A stretch of DNA of 64,000 nucleotides, from positions 3,100,001 to 3,164,000 of the forward strand of contig NZ_CP048031.1 in the NCBI RefSeq assembly GCF_010092445.1, given 5' to 3'. This stretch comes from Shewanella sp. Arc9-LZ (GTDB lineage Bacteria > Pseudomonadota > Gammaproteobacteria > Enterobacterales > Shewanellaceae). The notes beneath the pieces were generated by a model. The model saw nothing but the letters and a program-made list of their open reading frames with translations. It was not told the DNA's origin and did no database searches. Of the stretch, positions 19,918-27,292 are shown piece after piece. Position 1 is the first letter of the stretch. Each line of letters starts with the position of its first letter. The position numbers and the translations under genes are program-made.

Positions 19918-19950
19918 AAAACTCAAACTAAACTCAAACTAAACTCAAAA
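19918..19950. repeat. 11-bp tandem repeat upstream of the nitroreductase gene
   Basis: Almost three head-to-tail copies of AAACTCAAACT, followed by a run of 11 A. It lies in the 293-base gap 19794-20086, which otherwise shows only AT-rich sequence. Confidence 0.85.
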
Positions 19951-20086
19951 AAAAAAATACAAATTAACAATAAATACAATTAGTTAACAACACAGTTAAC
20001 TTAAAAATTTCTTTGCATTATTATTGTGCTTAAAAACAATTTTTCAAGGTTTATAGCTCATTAAATTTATAGCTAACTAAAATGGC

Positions 20087-20632
20087 TTATCGCCATTTAA
20101 TAGAGCAACCCATGCTGGCTGTTTGTTGTTTAGGCCCTTTGCCTATTGCAGCAATCATTTGCATGGCTTGTAATAGTTCAGGTTCTCTGTTCGGCGCATC
20201 TTGCAAACGCGCATCATCTAACCTGCCACGATATTGCAATTCACCGAAATGATTAAAACCAAAAAAGTCAGGAGTGCACACTGCACCATATTGCTTAGCC
20301 ACTTGCTGATCTTCGTCCACTAAATAAGCAAATTCAAAACCATGTTGCTTGGCAAAACACAGCATATTTTGTGGCGAGTCGGCCTCAACATCATGATAAT
20401 CATTAGACATAACCGCTAACACATTGATGCCTTCAGCCATTAATTGCTTTGTATCCGCAGCTAAACGCGTCGCAACGGCTTTAACATAAGGACAATGATT
20501 ACAAATAAACATAATTAATAAGCCCTTTTCTCCTAAGTGCTCACTCATGGTAAAAGCATTACCATTGGCATCTTTCAAGGTGAAATCTGGGGCTTTCCAG
20601 CCATAATCGCAAATGGGTGTATCAAGTAGCAT
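20087..20632 (-). CDS. Thioredoxin-fold protein (AhpC/TSA-like, CNHC motif)
   Basis: Cytosolic redox protein of 181 residues with no signal peptide. It opens DYGWKAPDFTLKD, typical of peroxiredoxin/TlpA relatives. A CxxC pair occurs as ICNHCPYV near residue 45, followed by TPDFFGF with the cis-Pro position. Proteins of this type are widely annotated as thioredoxin-family or alkyl hydroperoxide reductase-like, with unproven activity. A copy of the putative LysR box (20743-20778) lies about 110 bases upstream, suggesting co-regulation with the quinone reductase operon at 22.5-23.9 kb. Confidence 0.85.
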   Translation of the reverse strand: MLLDTPICDYGWKAPDFTLKDANGNAFTMSEHLGEKGLLIMFICNHCPYVKAVATRLAADTKQLMAEGINVLAVMSNDYHDVEADSPQNMLCFAKQHGFEFAYLVDEDQQVAKQYGAVCTPDFFGFNHFGELQYRGRLDDARLQDAPNREPELLQAMQMIAAIGKGPKQQTASMGCSIKWR

Positions 20633-20742
20633 CAGTTTCCTTAAGCGTGTCGCTGTATGTCTATAGCCCTATTACAGCTCAATTCACTCAATATTCAAGG
20701 CTATCGGCGTTAATGTGGTTATGATATACAAAAGTTTAATCG

Positions 20743-20778
20743 CCATATACAGCATAATAATTGAAACATTATCAATTA
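20743..20778. promoter_or_regulatory. Putative LysR-type binding site, copy 1
   Basis: A 36-base stretch identical at all but one position to 23952-23987. It contains the perfect inverted repeat TAATTGA-N7-TCAATTA (20758-20778), which fits the T-N11-A rule of LysR-family operators (TGA-N7-TCA). It lies upstream of the thioredoxin-fold gene. Confidence 0.65.
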
Positions 20779-20802
20779 TTATTAGAAAATAAACTCACAA
20801 AC

Positions 20803-20831
20803 AAAAATAGCCAACCTAAGTTAGCTATTTA
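20803..20831 (-). terminator. Rho-independent terminator of the ModF-like gene
   Basis: Read on the minus strand, AAATAGCTAAC pairs with GTTGGCTATTT (one G-T pair) around TTAG, followed by a T run. It lies 24 bases past the stop at 20855. Confidence 0.8.
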
Positions 20832-20854
20832 GAGACTCTTTAAACACGATGGAA

Positions 20855-22324
20855 TTACCCCTGAGAAACCACCGCCCGATAACCATCTTGGTTTTCATCT
20901 TGCACAAACTCAATATAATGCTGAATACTGTCTAGGCTATCTTCTTGATAATGCGAGACATACAACAATTGACTTAAGTGTTCTTTGGCAATGAGTTCAA
21001 GGGCATTTTTAATCAGTCGGCGTCCCAAATAATCCAAACCTTGATAAGGCTCATCGAGGATCAATAAGGTGGGTTGTTTCACTATGGCGCGAGCAATGAG
21101 TAATAAGCGTTGTTGACCATATTCTAATTGTCGAAAAGCGGTTTTACTTAAATGGCCCATGTGTAAAATGGCCAACCATTCTGTAGCGACAGATATTTGT
21201 TGTGCCGTCGGTTTTTGGTACAAACCAATAGAATCATAAAAGCCAGAAACAATCACATCCAGTGCACTGCAATTAACCCGGTATTGAAGATGTAATGCCG
21301 AAGACACCATACCGATGTGTTTTTTAATTTCCCAAATACTTTCGCCAGAACCTCTTTTGTTACCAAAAATATCAATGTCATTACTGTAACATTGTGGATG
21401 GTCACCAAAAATAAGCCCAAGCAAAGTACTCTTACCACAGCCATTAGGCCCTTTGACCTGCCAATGCACGCCATTATCAATACGCCAGTTCACACCCGAG
21501 AAAATCACTTTATCGCTGTAAGCCACTCGTCCATTGTTTAACTGAAAAACCGGGTTAGCAAATAATGGCTTGTGTCTGTGTCGACGAATAAGCGCTAACA
21601 TATCATCGCTTTGTTGACCCGCTTGCGCCGTTAACTGGGCAATTACAGGATGGTTGTCCCACTGTGATTTGGTCATCATAGTGTCTAATTTACCATGACT
21701 AAACATAGCAACATGTTCAATCCAATCTGGCATATCTTCTTCACGCGACACCACGACCAGTATTTGTTTGGTTTGAGATAATTGTTGTAAATATTCTGTC
21801 AGGGTCTGTCTGTGCGCAACATCAAGGCCTGCATAAGGCTCGTCGAGCACTAAAAAAGGCACTTGGGTTGCTACTGCACGGGCAAGCATTACTCTGCGCC
21901 CTTCACCGGTAGACAATTGAGCAAAAGGACTTAAGCTTAAATGCGTTAAATCTAATTGCTGCAGCAATTGATGGGTTAAGTCATTGTCATTGCATTGATT
22001 AAAAACAACCCCAAACACGGTCGTTTTAGGATCGGTATATCCCAGTGACTCACTGTCATCTTGCTCTAAAATAGCTTCAAGCAGTGATTGTTGCTCAAGC
22101 AATGACACTAATGCCACACAAGCTGGCGTGACACCGGTAATATCGCCACTATACGTTAAGGTTTGTGCATCAACTTGCTGGGTTAATAACTGACCAAGTA
22201 ATGCACCGACATCACCTTCGGTGCTAAATACCCCCCAAGATTGTTGTGATTCAATCACCCAATCATCAATATCGACTGTGACACTCGATGAACAACACTG
22301 CAACTGCGTAAATCTGATTTCCAT
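20855..22324 (-). CDS. ModF-like twin ATPase, first Walker A degenerate
   Basis: Soluble protein of 489 residues with two ABC ATPase domains, the ModF arrangement. Domain 2 (about 255-480) is complete: GPNGCGKST, the ModF-type stretches YSNDIDIFGNKRGSGES and KKHIGMVSSALHL, a LEYGQQR signature and ILDEPYQGLD. Domain 1 keeps LSTGEGRR and VLDEPYAGLD, but its Walker A position reads WGVFSTEGDVGALLG, with no GKS/T, so it probably cannot bind ATP normally. ModF's function is unsettled, though it is linked to molybdate genes in E. coli. No permease lies nearby; the molybdenum hydroxylase operon ends 6 kb away. Confidence 0.85.
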   Translation of the reverse strand: MEIRFTQLQCCSSSVTVDIDDWVIESQQSWGVFSTEGDVGALLGQLLTQQVDAQTLTYSGDITGVTPACVALVSLLEQQSLLEAILEQDDSESLGYTDPKTTVFGVVFNQCNDNDLTHQLLQQLDLTHLSLSPFAQLSTGEGRRVMLARAVATQVPFLVLDEPYAGLDVAHRQTLTEYLQQLSQTKQILVVVSREEDMPDWIEHVAMFSHGKLDTMMTKSQWDNHPVIAQLTAQAGQQSDDMLALIRRHRHKPLFANPVFQLNNGRVAYSDKVIFSGVNWRIDNGVHWQVKGPNGCGKSTLLGLIFGDHPQCYSNDIDIFGNKRGSGESIWEIKKHIGMVSSALHLQYRVNCSALDVIVSGFYDSIGLYQKPTAQQISVATEWLAILHMGHLSKTAFRQLEYGQQRLLLIARAIVKQPTLLILDEPYQGLDYLGRRLIKNALELIAKEHLSQLLYVSHYQEDSLDSIQHYIEFVQDENQDGYRAVVSQG

Positions 22325-22417
22325 CTTGCCACTTATCCTAATATTTAACCTGAACTAGGTTTAATCAAGTCGATTTATCACTTGAGTGTCTCATAAGAGA
22401 CTAAAAAAAATCGACAA

Positions 22418-22446
22418 AAAAGCAGAACATTTTATGTTCTGCTTTT
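22418..22446 (-). terminator. Rho-independent terminator of the quinone reductase/monooxygenase operon
   Basis: A 13-base stem, AAAAGCAGAACAT / ATGTTCTGCTTTT, with a 3-base loop and a T run on the minus strand, 37 bases past the stop at 22483. Confidence 0.9.
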
Positions 22447-22482
22447 GGATGTCATTCAATTGAATCGCCAACTTGAATAAAA

Positions 22483-22773
22483 CTAGTCGATAACGGTCAT
22501 TTCATTCAACGTAAATTCATCAACAGCGCCTTGAGTTGCAGCCACAAAATCGGCTAAATGCTGATTTTCCATATGCACACGCCATAATTCACGGGTCTGC
22601 CAAGTCTCATAAAACATAAAGTGAGCAGAGTTATCATTGTCTCGGTGTAATTCATAGCTAATACACCCTTGTTCAGCGCGTGTAACGTCAATCAGCTTCA
22701 GTAACTCAGTTTTCACCAATTCAATTTTGTCCGCTTTGGCTTTAATATTGGCTACAATCGTTAAATGTGACAT
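22483..22773 (-). CDS. Antibiotic biosynthesis monooxygenase (ABM) domain protein
   Basis: Small cytosolic protein of 96 residues with the dimeric ferredoxin-like ABM fold. TIVANIKAKADK at the start and GCISYELHRDND plus HFMFYETWQ in the middle are characteristic. Relatives such as YgiN reduce or oxidise quinones; others have no known activity. The start at 22773 is chosen because AGGA lies 8 bases before it; the longer frame reaches into a tandem repeat. It follows the quinone reductase gene in the same direction, 79 bases after it, so a quinone-related function fits but is not shown. Confidence 0.87.
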   Translation of the reverse strand: MSHLTIVANIKAKADKIELVKTELLKLIDVTRAEQGCISYELHRDNDNSAHFMFYETWQTRELWRVHMENQHLADFVAATQGAVDEFTLNEMTVID

Positions 22774-22783
22774 GTTGATTCCT

Positions 22784-22815
22784 GTTCGATAATATAAGTG
22801 TTCGATAATATAAGT
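22784..22815. repeat. Two adjacent exact copies of a 16-bp sequence
   Basis: GTTCGATAATATAAGT occurs twice head to tail (22784-22799 and 22800-22815) just upstream of the ABM-domain gene. It looks like a recent duplication between the two genes of the operon. Confidence 0.9.
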
Positions 22816-22852
22816 ATTTAACATTACTCAATAATATAATTTAAGGTCTTAA

Positions 22853-23878
22853 TTAAAACCCTTCTAACACAATTTTACCAATCGCACGGCCAGCTTCTAA
22901 CGCCTCATGTGCAGCACGAAGATTTGCAGCATTTATTGCGCCCATGTGCTGGCCTAACGTAGTTTGAATAAAACCTTGGTCGACAAGATCCGCTACTCGG
23001 TTAAGTAAACGTCCCTGCTCATCCATATCGACTGCGTTAAACATCGAACGAGCAAACATAAACTCCCAATGTAATGACAAACTCTTTAGCTTTAATTTAG
23101 TCACATCAAGCGCAACTGGATCGTCAATCATCGCAATCTTACCAAACGGTGCTAATAACTCTGTGTAACTGTCAAAATAAGTATCGGTGCTGTTTAGGCT
23201 CGCAACATGAGTAACAGGGCCAATGTTTAATGCCGCTATTTGCGCAACAAGCGGTTTAGTGTGGTCGACAACATAGTCCGCACCCAATTTCTTAACCCAC
23301 TCACTTGAGCTGGCACGTGATGCGGTACCAATAATGGTTGCACCCGTAATGGCTTTAGCCAATTGTACAAATATAGAACCCACACCACCCGCTGCGCCAA
23401 CAACCAAAATCACTTCGTTTGATTTCTCTACAGCGCCAGGGCTTTGCTGCTTAATCGATAAATGTTCAAACAACAATTCCCATGCTGTTATCGCCGTTAA
23501 AGGTAGTGCAGCAGCTTCTGCATTCGATAAACTCTTAGGCTTCATGCCCACTAAGCGTTCATCTACTAACTGATATTCAGCGTTACTTCCTGTGCGAGTA
23601 ATATCACCAGCATAGTACACCACATCACCCGGTTTAAATTGACTTGCCTTATCACCCGTTGCAATGACTTCGCCAACCGCGTCCCAACCAATCACTTTTA
23701 CTTCACCGTCTGCCGGTGGCATGTTTAAGCGCACTTTATAATCGGCAGGGTTAACGGCGATGGCATTAACTTTAATCAATAAATCACGGCCTGTTGCAAT
23801 GGGTTGATCCAATGTCACATCGATTAATGATTCTGGGTTCGAAATTTCAAGAGACTGTTTATATCCAATAGCTTTCAT
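22853..23878 (-). CDS. Zinc-free alcohol dehydrogenase/quinone oxidoreductase family protein
   Basis: Medium-chain dehydrogenase/reductase of 341 residues, probably an NADPH:quinone or enone reductase. A GroES-like N-terminal part (KVNAIAVNPADYKVR) precedes the Rossmann domain, whose dinucleotide loop is LVVGAAGGVGSI near residue 155. The catalytic-zinc cysteine and histidine of alcohol dehydrogenases are absent, as in the quinone reductase subgroup. It is transcribed away from the LysR gene with 122 bases between, holding a putative operator. The ABM-domain gene follows. Confidence 0.9.
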   Translation of the reverse strand: MKAIGYKQSLEISNPESLIDVTLDQPIATGRDLLIKVNAIAVNPADYKVRLNMPPADGEVKVIGWDAVGEVIATGDKASQFKPGDVVYYAGDITRTGSNAEYQLVDERLVGMKPKSLSNAEAAALPLTAITAWELLFEHLSIKQQSPGAVEKSNEVILVVGAAGGVGSIFVQLAKAITGATIIGTASRASSSEWVKKLGADYVVDHTKPLVAQIAALNIGPVTHVASLNSTDTYFDSYTELLAPFGKIAMIDDPVALDVTKLKLKSLSLHWEFMFARSMFNAVDMDEQGRLLNRVADLVDQGFIQTTLGQHMGAINAANLRAAHEALEAGRAIGKIVLEGF

Positions 23879-23951
23879 AAGATTGTTCCTGTGATATATA
23901 AAATAAGGTTGCTCAAACTTGATGAAGCCATATTAGCGCTTGTTTTATCTC

Positions 23952-23987
23952 CCATAAACAGCATAATAATTGAAACATTATCAATTA
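23952..23987. promoter_or_regulatory. Putative LysR-type binding site, copy 2
   Basis: Same 36-base element as 20743-20778 with one mismatch, containing TAATTGA-N7-TCAATTA. It lies 14 bases before the lysR start codon and about 75 bases from the divergent dehydrogenase start, the usual place for a LysR autoregulatory operator. Confidence 0.7.
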
Positions 23988-24000
23988 AAAATGGATAATC

Positions 24001-24936
24001 ATGTTATTAGAAGACCTTTATGTGGTGCTTAAAGTCGCAGAGTTTCGCAGCATCACTGCAGCGGCAACCAATCTAGACATGCGCACCGCCACCGCCAGTG
24101 CAGCACTAAAGCGAGTAGAAGCTAACTTAGGCGTAGAGTTATTTATTCGCACCACCCGGCAACTTCGTTTATCGAGCGCTGGCGAAAAGTATATACCGCA
24201 GTGTGAGCAAGCCATGTTAATGCTGGAGCAAGCAAAGCAAAACATGAAAGGTGAGCTGGACATTATTGATGGTGACTTACGCTTAGCCATATCATCGGAT
24301 CTGGGGCGTAATATTGTAATCCCTTGGCTTGATGAATTTATGGATACTCATTCAAAAGTGAGTTTGAGAGTCAGCATTAGTGATGCCAACGTTGACTTTT
24401 ATCGCGACGCTGTCGATTTAGCTTTACGTTATGGTTCACCTAATGATGCTAATTTATACGGCTTTAAAATTTGTAATGTGCCAAGGCTAATTTGTGCATC
24501 ACAAACTTACCTTGATAAATTTGGCACCCCAACACATCCACAAGAATTGGCAGAACATAATGCCCTGCTATATCAATTACAAAACTTAACTCACGACATC
24601 TGGGAGTTCACCAAAGCTGACAACAGTATTAAAGTAAAAGTATCCGGTGACCGGGTTGCCAATGATGCAGACTTAGTTAGACGTTGGTGCGTTAATGGCA
24701 AAGGAATATCAGCTAAGTCATGCTTAGACATGTCACATGACTTACTGACCAATAACCTAGTGAGGATAATGGCGGACTATCCCGTTAAATCCACTGAACT
24801 CTGGTTGGTATTTCCTAGCAGACAATCTATTACACCCGCAGCGCGATTACTGCGTGACATGCTTAAAGACAAAACTCGCAGTATTTTGTTGCAACTAATA
24901 GAGAAAGGAATACTCGATAAAAGCGTGTTGGATTGA
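24001..24936 (+). CDS. LysR family transcriptional regulator
   Basis: DNA-binding regulator of 311 residues. The winged HTH occupies about residues 1-60 (FRSITAAATNLDMRTATASAALKR split by typical hydrophobics), followed by a periplasmic-binding-type effector domain (about 90-295) with NVDFYRDAVDLALRYG. The subgroup resembles regulators adjacent to quinone or alcohol dehydrogenases. The element at 23952-23987 is probably its operator, and a second copy at 20743-20778 suggests it also controls the thioredoxin-fold gene. No effector can be named. Confidence 0.93.
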   Translation: MLLEDLYVVLKVAEFRSITAAATNLDMRTATASAALKRVEANLGVELFIRTTRQLRLSSAGEKYIPQCEQAMLMLEQAKQNMKGELDIIDGDLRLAISSDLGRNIVIPWLDEFMDTHSKVSLRVSISDANVDFYRDAVDLALRYGSPNDANLYGFKICNVPRLICASQTYLDKFGTPTHPQELAEHNALLYQLQNLTHDIWEFTKADNSIKVKVSGDRVANDADLVRRWCVNGKGISAKSCLDMSHDLLTNNLVRIMADYPVKSTELWLVFPSRQSITPAARLLRDMLKDKTRSILLQLIEKGILDKSVLD

Positions 24937-25048
24937 TAAGACTAACTATGACATCTTATTCATTATTATTCCGATAACCTTATTCAATTCTGGCCTACGG
25001 CATTAACGTTTTAACGTTCGCTAACTCCAGCGTTGGAAAAGCAAAAGA

Positions 25049-25207
25049 CTATCGCGTAACAACGTGCCAGATGACATAAAACCAAGATAAAAAACCATGA
25101 AAAATCGCCCATAAAACAGACTTGTTTACACTCCATGAAATAGCGATAGATAACGCTGTTCCAAAGGTTATGCCGTATTTCGCTATTTCATTCCTTGAAT
25201 CTTTCAT
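25049..25207 (-). CDS. Small conserved-looking membrane protein downstream of msrA
   Basis: A 52-residue protein beginning MKDSRNEIAKYG. One or two hydrophobic segments span residues 10-48, including SIAISWSVNKSVLWAIFHG and a WFYVIWHV end. The longer frame adds 27 residues that do not look protein-like; AAGGA 9 bases before the ATG at 25207 decides the start. It follows msrA by 90 bases on the same strand and may be cotranscribed. The function is unknown. Confidence 0.65.
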   Translation of the reverse strand: MKDSRNEIAKYGITFGTALSIAISWSVNKSVLWAIFHGFLSWFYVIWHVVTR

Positions 25208-25297
25208 TAATTCTATTCCTTGTTTTATTTGATTCAGTATAAAATCATAATTCAATTGAATAGTGATAATACAAGTAGCTGCGGCCATAAATTAAGC

Positions 25298-25891
25298 CTA
25301 ATGTGTTGCTTTATCGCCCCAAATTTCATTTAATCTTTTGTCTCTGCCGCAGTTCCAGCGGTAAGCATTGTATCTAATAGGGTTGTTTTTATAGTAATCC
25401 TGATGATAACTTTCATCACCTTTTATAGGATAAAATGTAGACGCATTTAAAATTGGCGTGACCACTTTATTATTCGGAAACTGCTTTTCTACTTTGTATT
25501 TAGACTGTTGGGCAATTTGTCGCTCGGTGTCGTTTGCCACAAAAATAGCACTTAAATAGCTAGAACCTTTATCGCAAAACTGTCCGCTTGCATCAAAAGG
25601 ATCAATGTTGACCCAGTAATGTTCTAACAGCTCTGTGTAGCTCACTTTGCTAGGATCGTATGTTATTTCAACCGCTTCATAATGACCACGGTGGTTACCA
25701 TTATAGGTAGGGTCTTTGATGTTTCCGCCAGTAAATCCTGAGACCACATCGGTTACGCCATCAAGCTTTTCAAAATCTGATTCCATACACCAAAAACATC
25801 CACCAGCTAAAATGGTTTTATCTGCTGTGGCATTAGATGCATAAGACAATAAACTTGCTGCAAATATCGTTAACACTAGTGTGCTTTTCAT
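25298..25891 (-). CDS. msrA: Exported peptide methionine sulfoxide reductase A
   Basis: Reduces (S)-methionine sulfoxide in proteins. An N-terminal signal peptide (about residues 1-23, ending SNATAD) implies a periplasmic form. The catalytic Cys is in LAGGCFWCMES, followed by GFTGGN, YHQDYY and the C-terminal YNAYRWNCGRD region. A very strong ribosome-binding site, AGGAGG, lies just before the ATG. No MsrB domain or gene is adjacent, so (R)-sulfoxide repair must come from elsewhere. Confidence 0.95.
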   Translation of the reverse strand: MKSTLVLTIFAASLLSYASNATADKTILAGGCFWCMESDFEKLDGVTDVVSGFTGGNIKDPTYNGNHRGHYEAVEITYDPSKVSYTELLEHYWVNIDPFDASGQFCDKGSSYLSAIFVANDTERQIAQQSKYKVEKQFPNNKVVTPILNASTFYPIKGDESYHQDYYKNNPIRYNAYRWNCGRDKRLNEIWGDKATH

Positions 25892-26058
25892 AACACCCTC
25901 CTGAATTTTTTATTGATAAGGTTATCTATCATAACGCTACAATATGAACTTAATGGGGTAAAGGTTCACTATGACATTGATTAAAAATTGACAGCCAAAG
26001 CCATCAAATAACATCAGCTAGCCCATTAACCGACACTAGACCCATATGTGTTATCCGC

Positions 26059-27207
26059 TTAACTGTCGTGCCAAAGGGTATTATCGCAATACTGCTTGAT
26101 GAGAGCTTGGATATCTTCAACTTCTGTTTCAGAGAAGTTTTTTAATATCGTGTTGTTACCATTGCCAGCTTTCTGAATGAACACTTCATAATAAAAAACA
26201 CCCTCAGTATTTTTTCTACCCTCGATAGAAAATGAATTTTCACTAATGATGAAATTGTCTTCTAGGGAAAATAGCACACTATAAAAACTAGAGTGAGAAT
26301 GGAATTTAGCGCGCTGCAAACTGTCTTTCATTGGCTCAATAATTTTCAAAATTTCCGGATTAATAGAAAGCAATTCCCTACTGAGTGCCTTAGAAAAACT
26401 GATGCAATCTTGACTTGTTTTACCTAAAGATTGTTTCAAAAACACGGAGTCACCAGTAAGTGCCAAGCGATAAGGTGTTTCTCCCTTTTTATTCTGTAGA
26501 TGAACATTAACAGGTGTTGACTCTGTGAACATTTCAAACATCCCGTCTATACGTGGATTGGGCGGGTAAGGAGTCCCTGCGGGTAATTTCGCTTTTAGTA
26601 TTGCAGTCGCAATGGTTTCGCCTTCAGAAGTATAACTATTGTATGCATCTGGTGCGGTATGATCCCAATTAATATGCTCAATAAGCCCGCCTTTAACCAA
26701 AAACGCGACAATATCATCGGCACTACTCATTCCCATATAATGCTTATTAATTGTATTAGCGACTTTTTTAGGTAAATAAACCACAGCCGTCATTTGATCA
26801 CTGGTAGGAAGAGTCAGGTACTTACTTTGCAATTCTTTTTGAATAAAATTATTTAGCTTGTCATAAAAACTATCTGTAACCCAGCTAGACCCATCTTGGA
26901 GAATGCTAAACTTCTTCTTTTTATCTTTATATTCAAACTGTAACGTGACGGTTGTGTCCATACTCCCACTGACAGAAATATTAGTTGGCTTAAATTCGCC
27001 AAGTGTCACATCGACATGTTGCATAAATACGTATTTATATGATTCGATTCCATCAATACACTCTGGATCATAATGAAGAAAACGTTCTGGCGTGATACTT
27101 TCGAAAATTTGAAATAAGTCATTGCTCGACTCAAGATCACATAATTCAGTTTCAACGTTAATATTATGCTTCTTAAGCAAGTTTTTTATTCTTGTTAAAA
27201 GATCCAT
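26059..27207 (-). CDS. Hypothetical protein with a single ankyrin-like motif
   Basis: 382 residues of unrecognised family. No signal peptide or membrane segment is apparent, and the N-terminal half is rich in charged and aromatic residues. Near residue 230 a stretch VHLQNKKGETPYRLAL resembles one ankyrin repeat; an upstream block with IATAILKAKLP could be another degenerate copy. It is lysine- and asparagine-rich, and by eye more AT-rich than its neighbours, which hints at acquisition. GGAAAT precedes the ATG. No partner gene suggests a role. Confidence 0.6.
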   Translation of the reverse strand: MDLLTRIKNLLKKHNINVETELCDLESSNDLFQIFESITPERFLHYDPECIDGIESYKYVFMQHVDVTLGEFKPTNISVSGSMDTTVTLQFEYKDKKKKFSILQDGSSWVTDSFYDKLNNFIQKELQSKYLTLPTSDQMTAVVYLPKKVANTINKHYMGMSSADDIVAFLVKGGLIEHINWDHTAPDAYNSYTSEGETIATAILKAKLPAGTPYPPNPRIDGMFEMFTESTPVNVHLQNKKGETPYRLALTGDSVFLKQSLGKTSQDCISFSKALSRELLSINPEILKIIEPMKDSLQRAKFHSHSSFYSVLFSLEDNFIISENSFSIEGRKNTEGVFYYEVFIQKAGNGNNTILKNFSETEVEDIQALIKQYCDNTLWHDS

Positions 27208-27292
27208 TTTATTATTTCCATCAAATATATGGGTAAATCAGGTGTAACCCCTTTAACTGAGGAAAACCTCCAAGCTCTACATTACCTTACCA

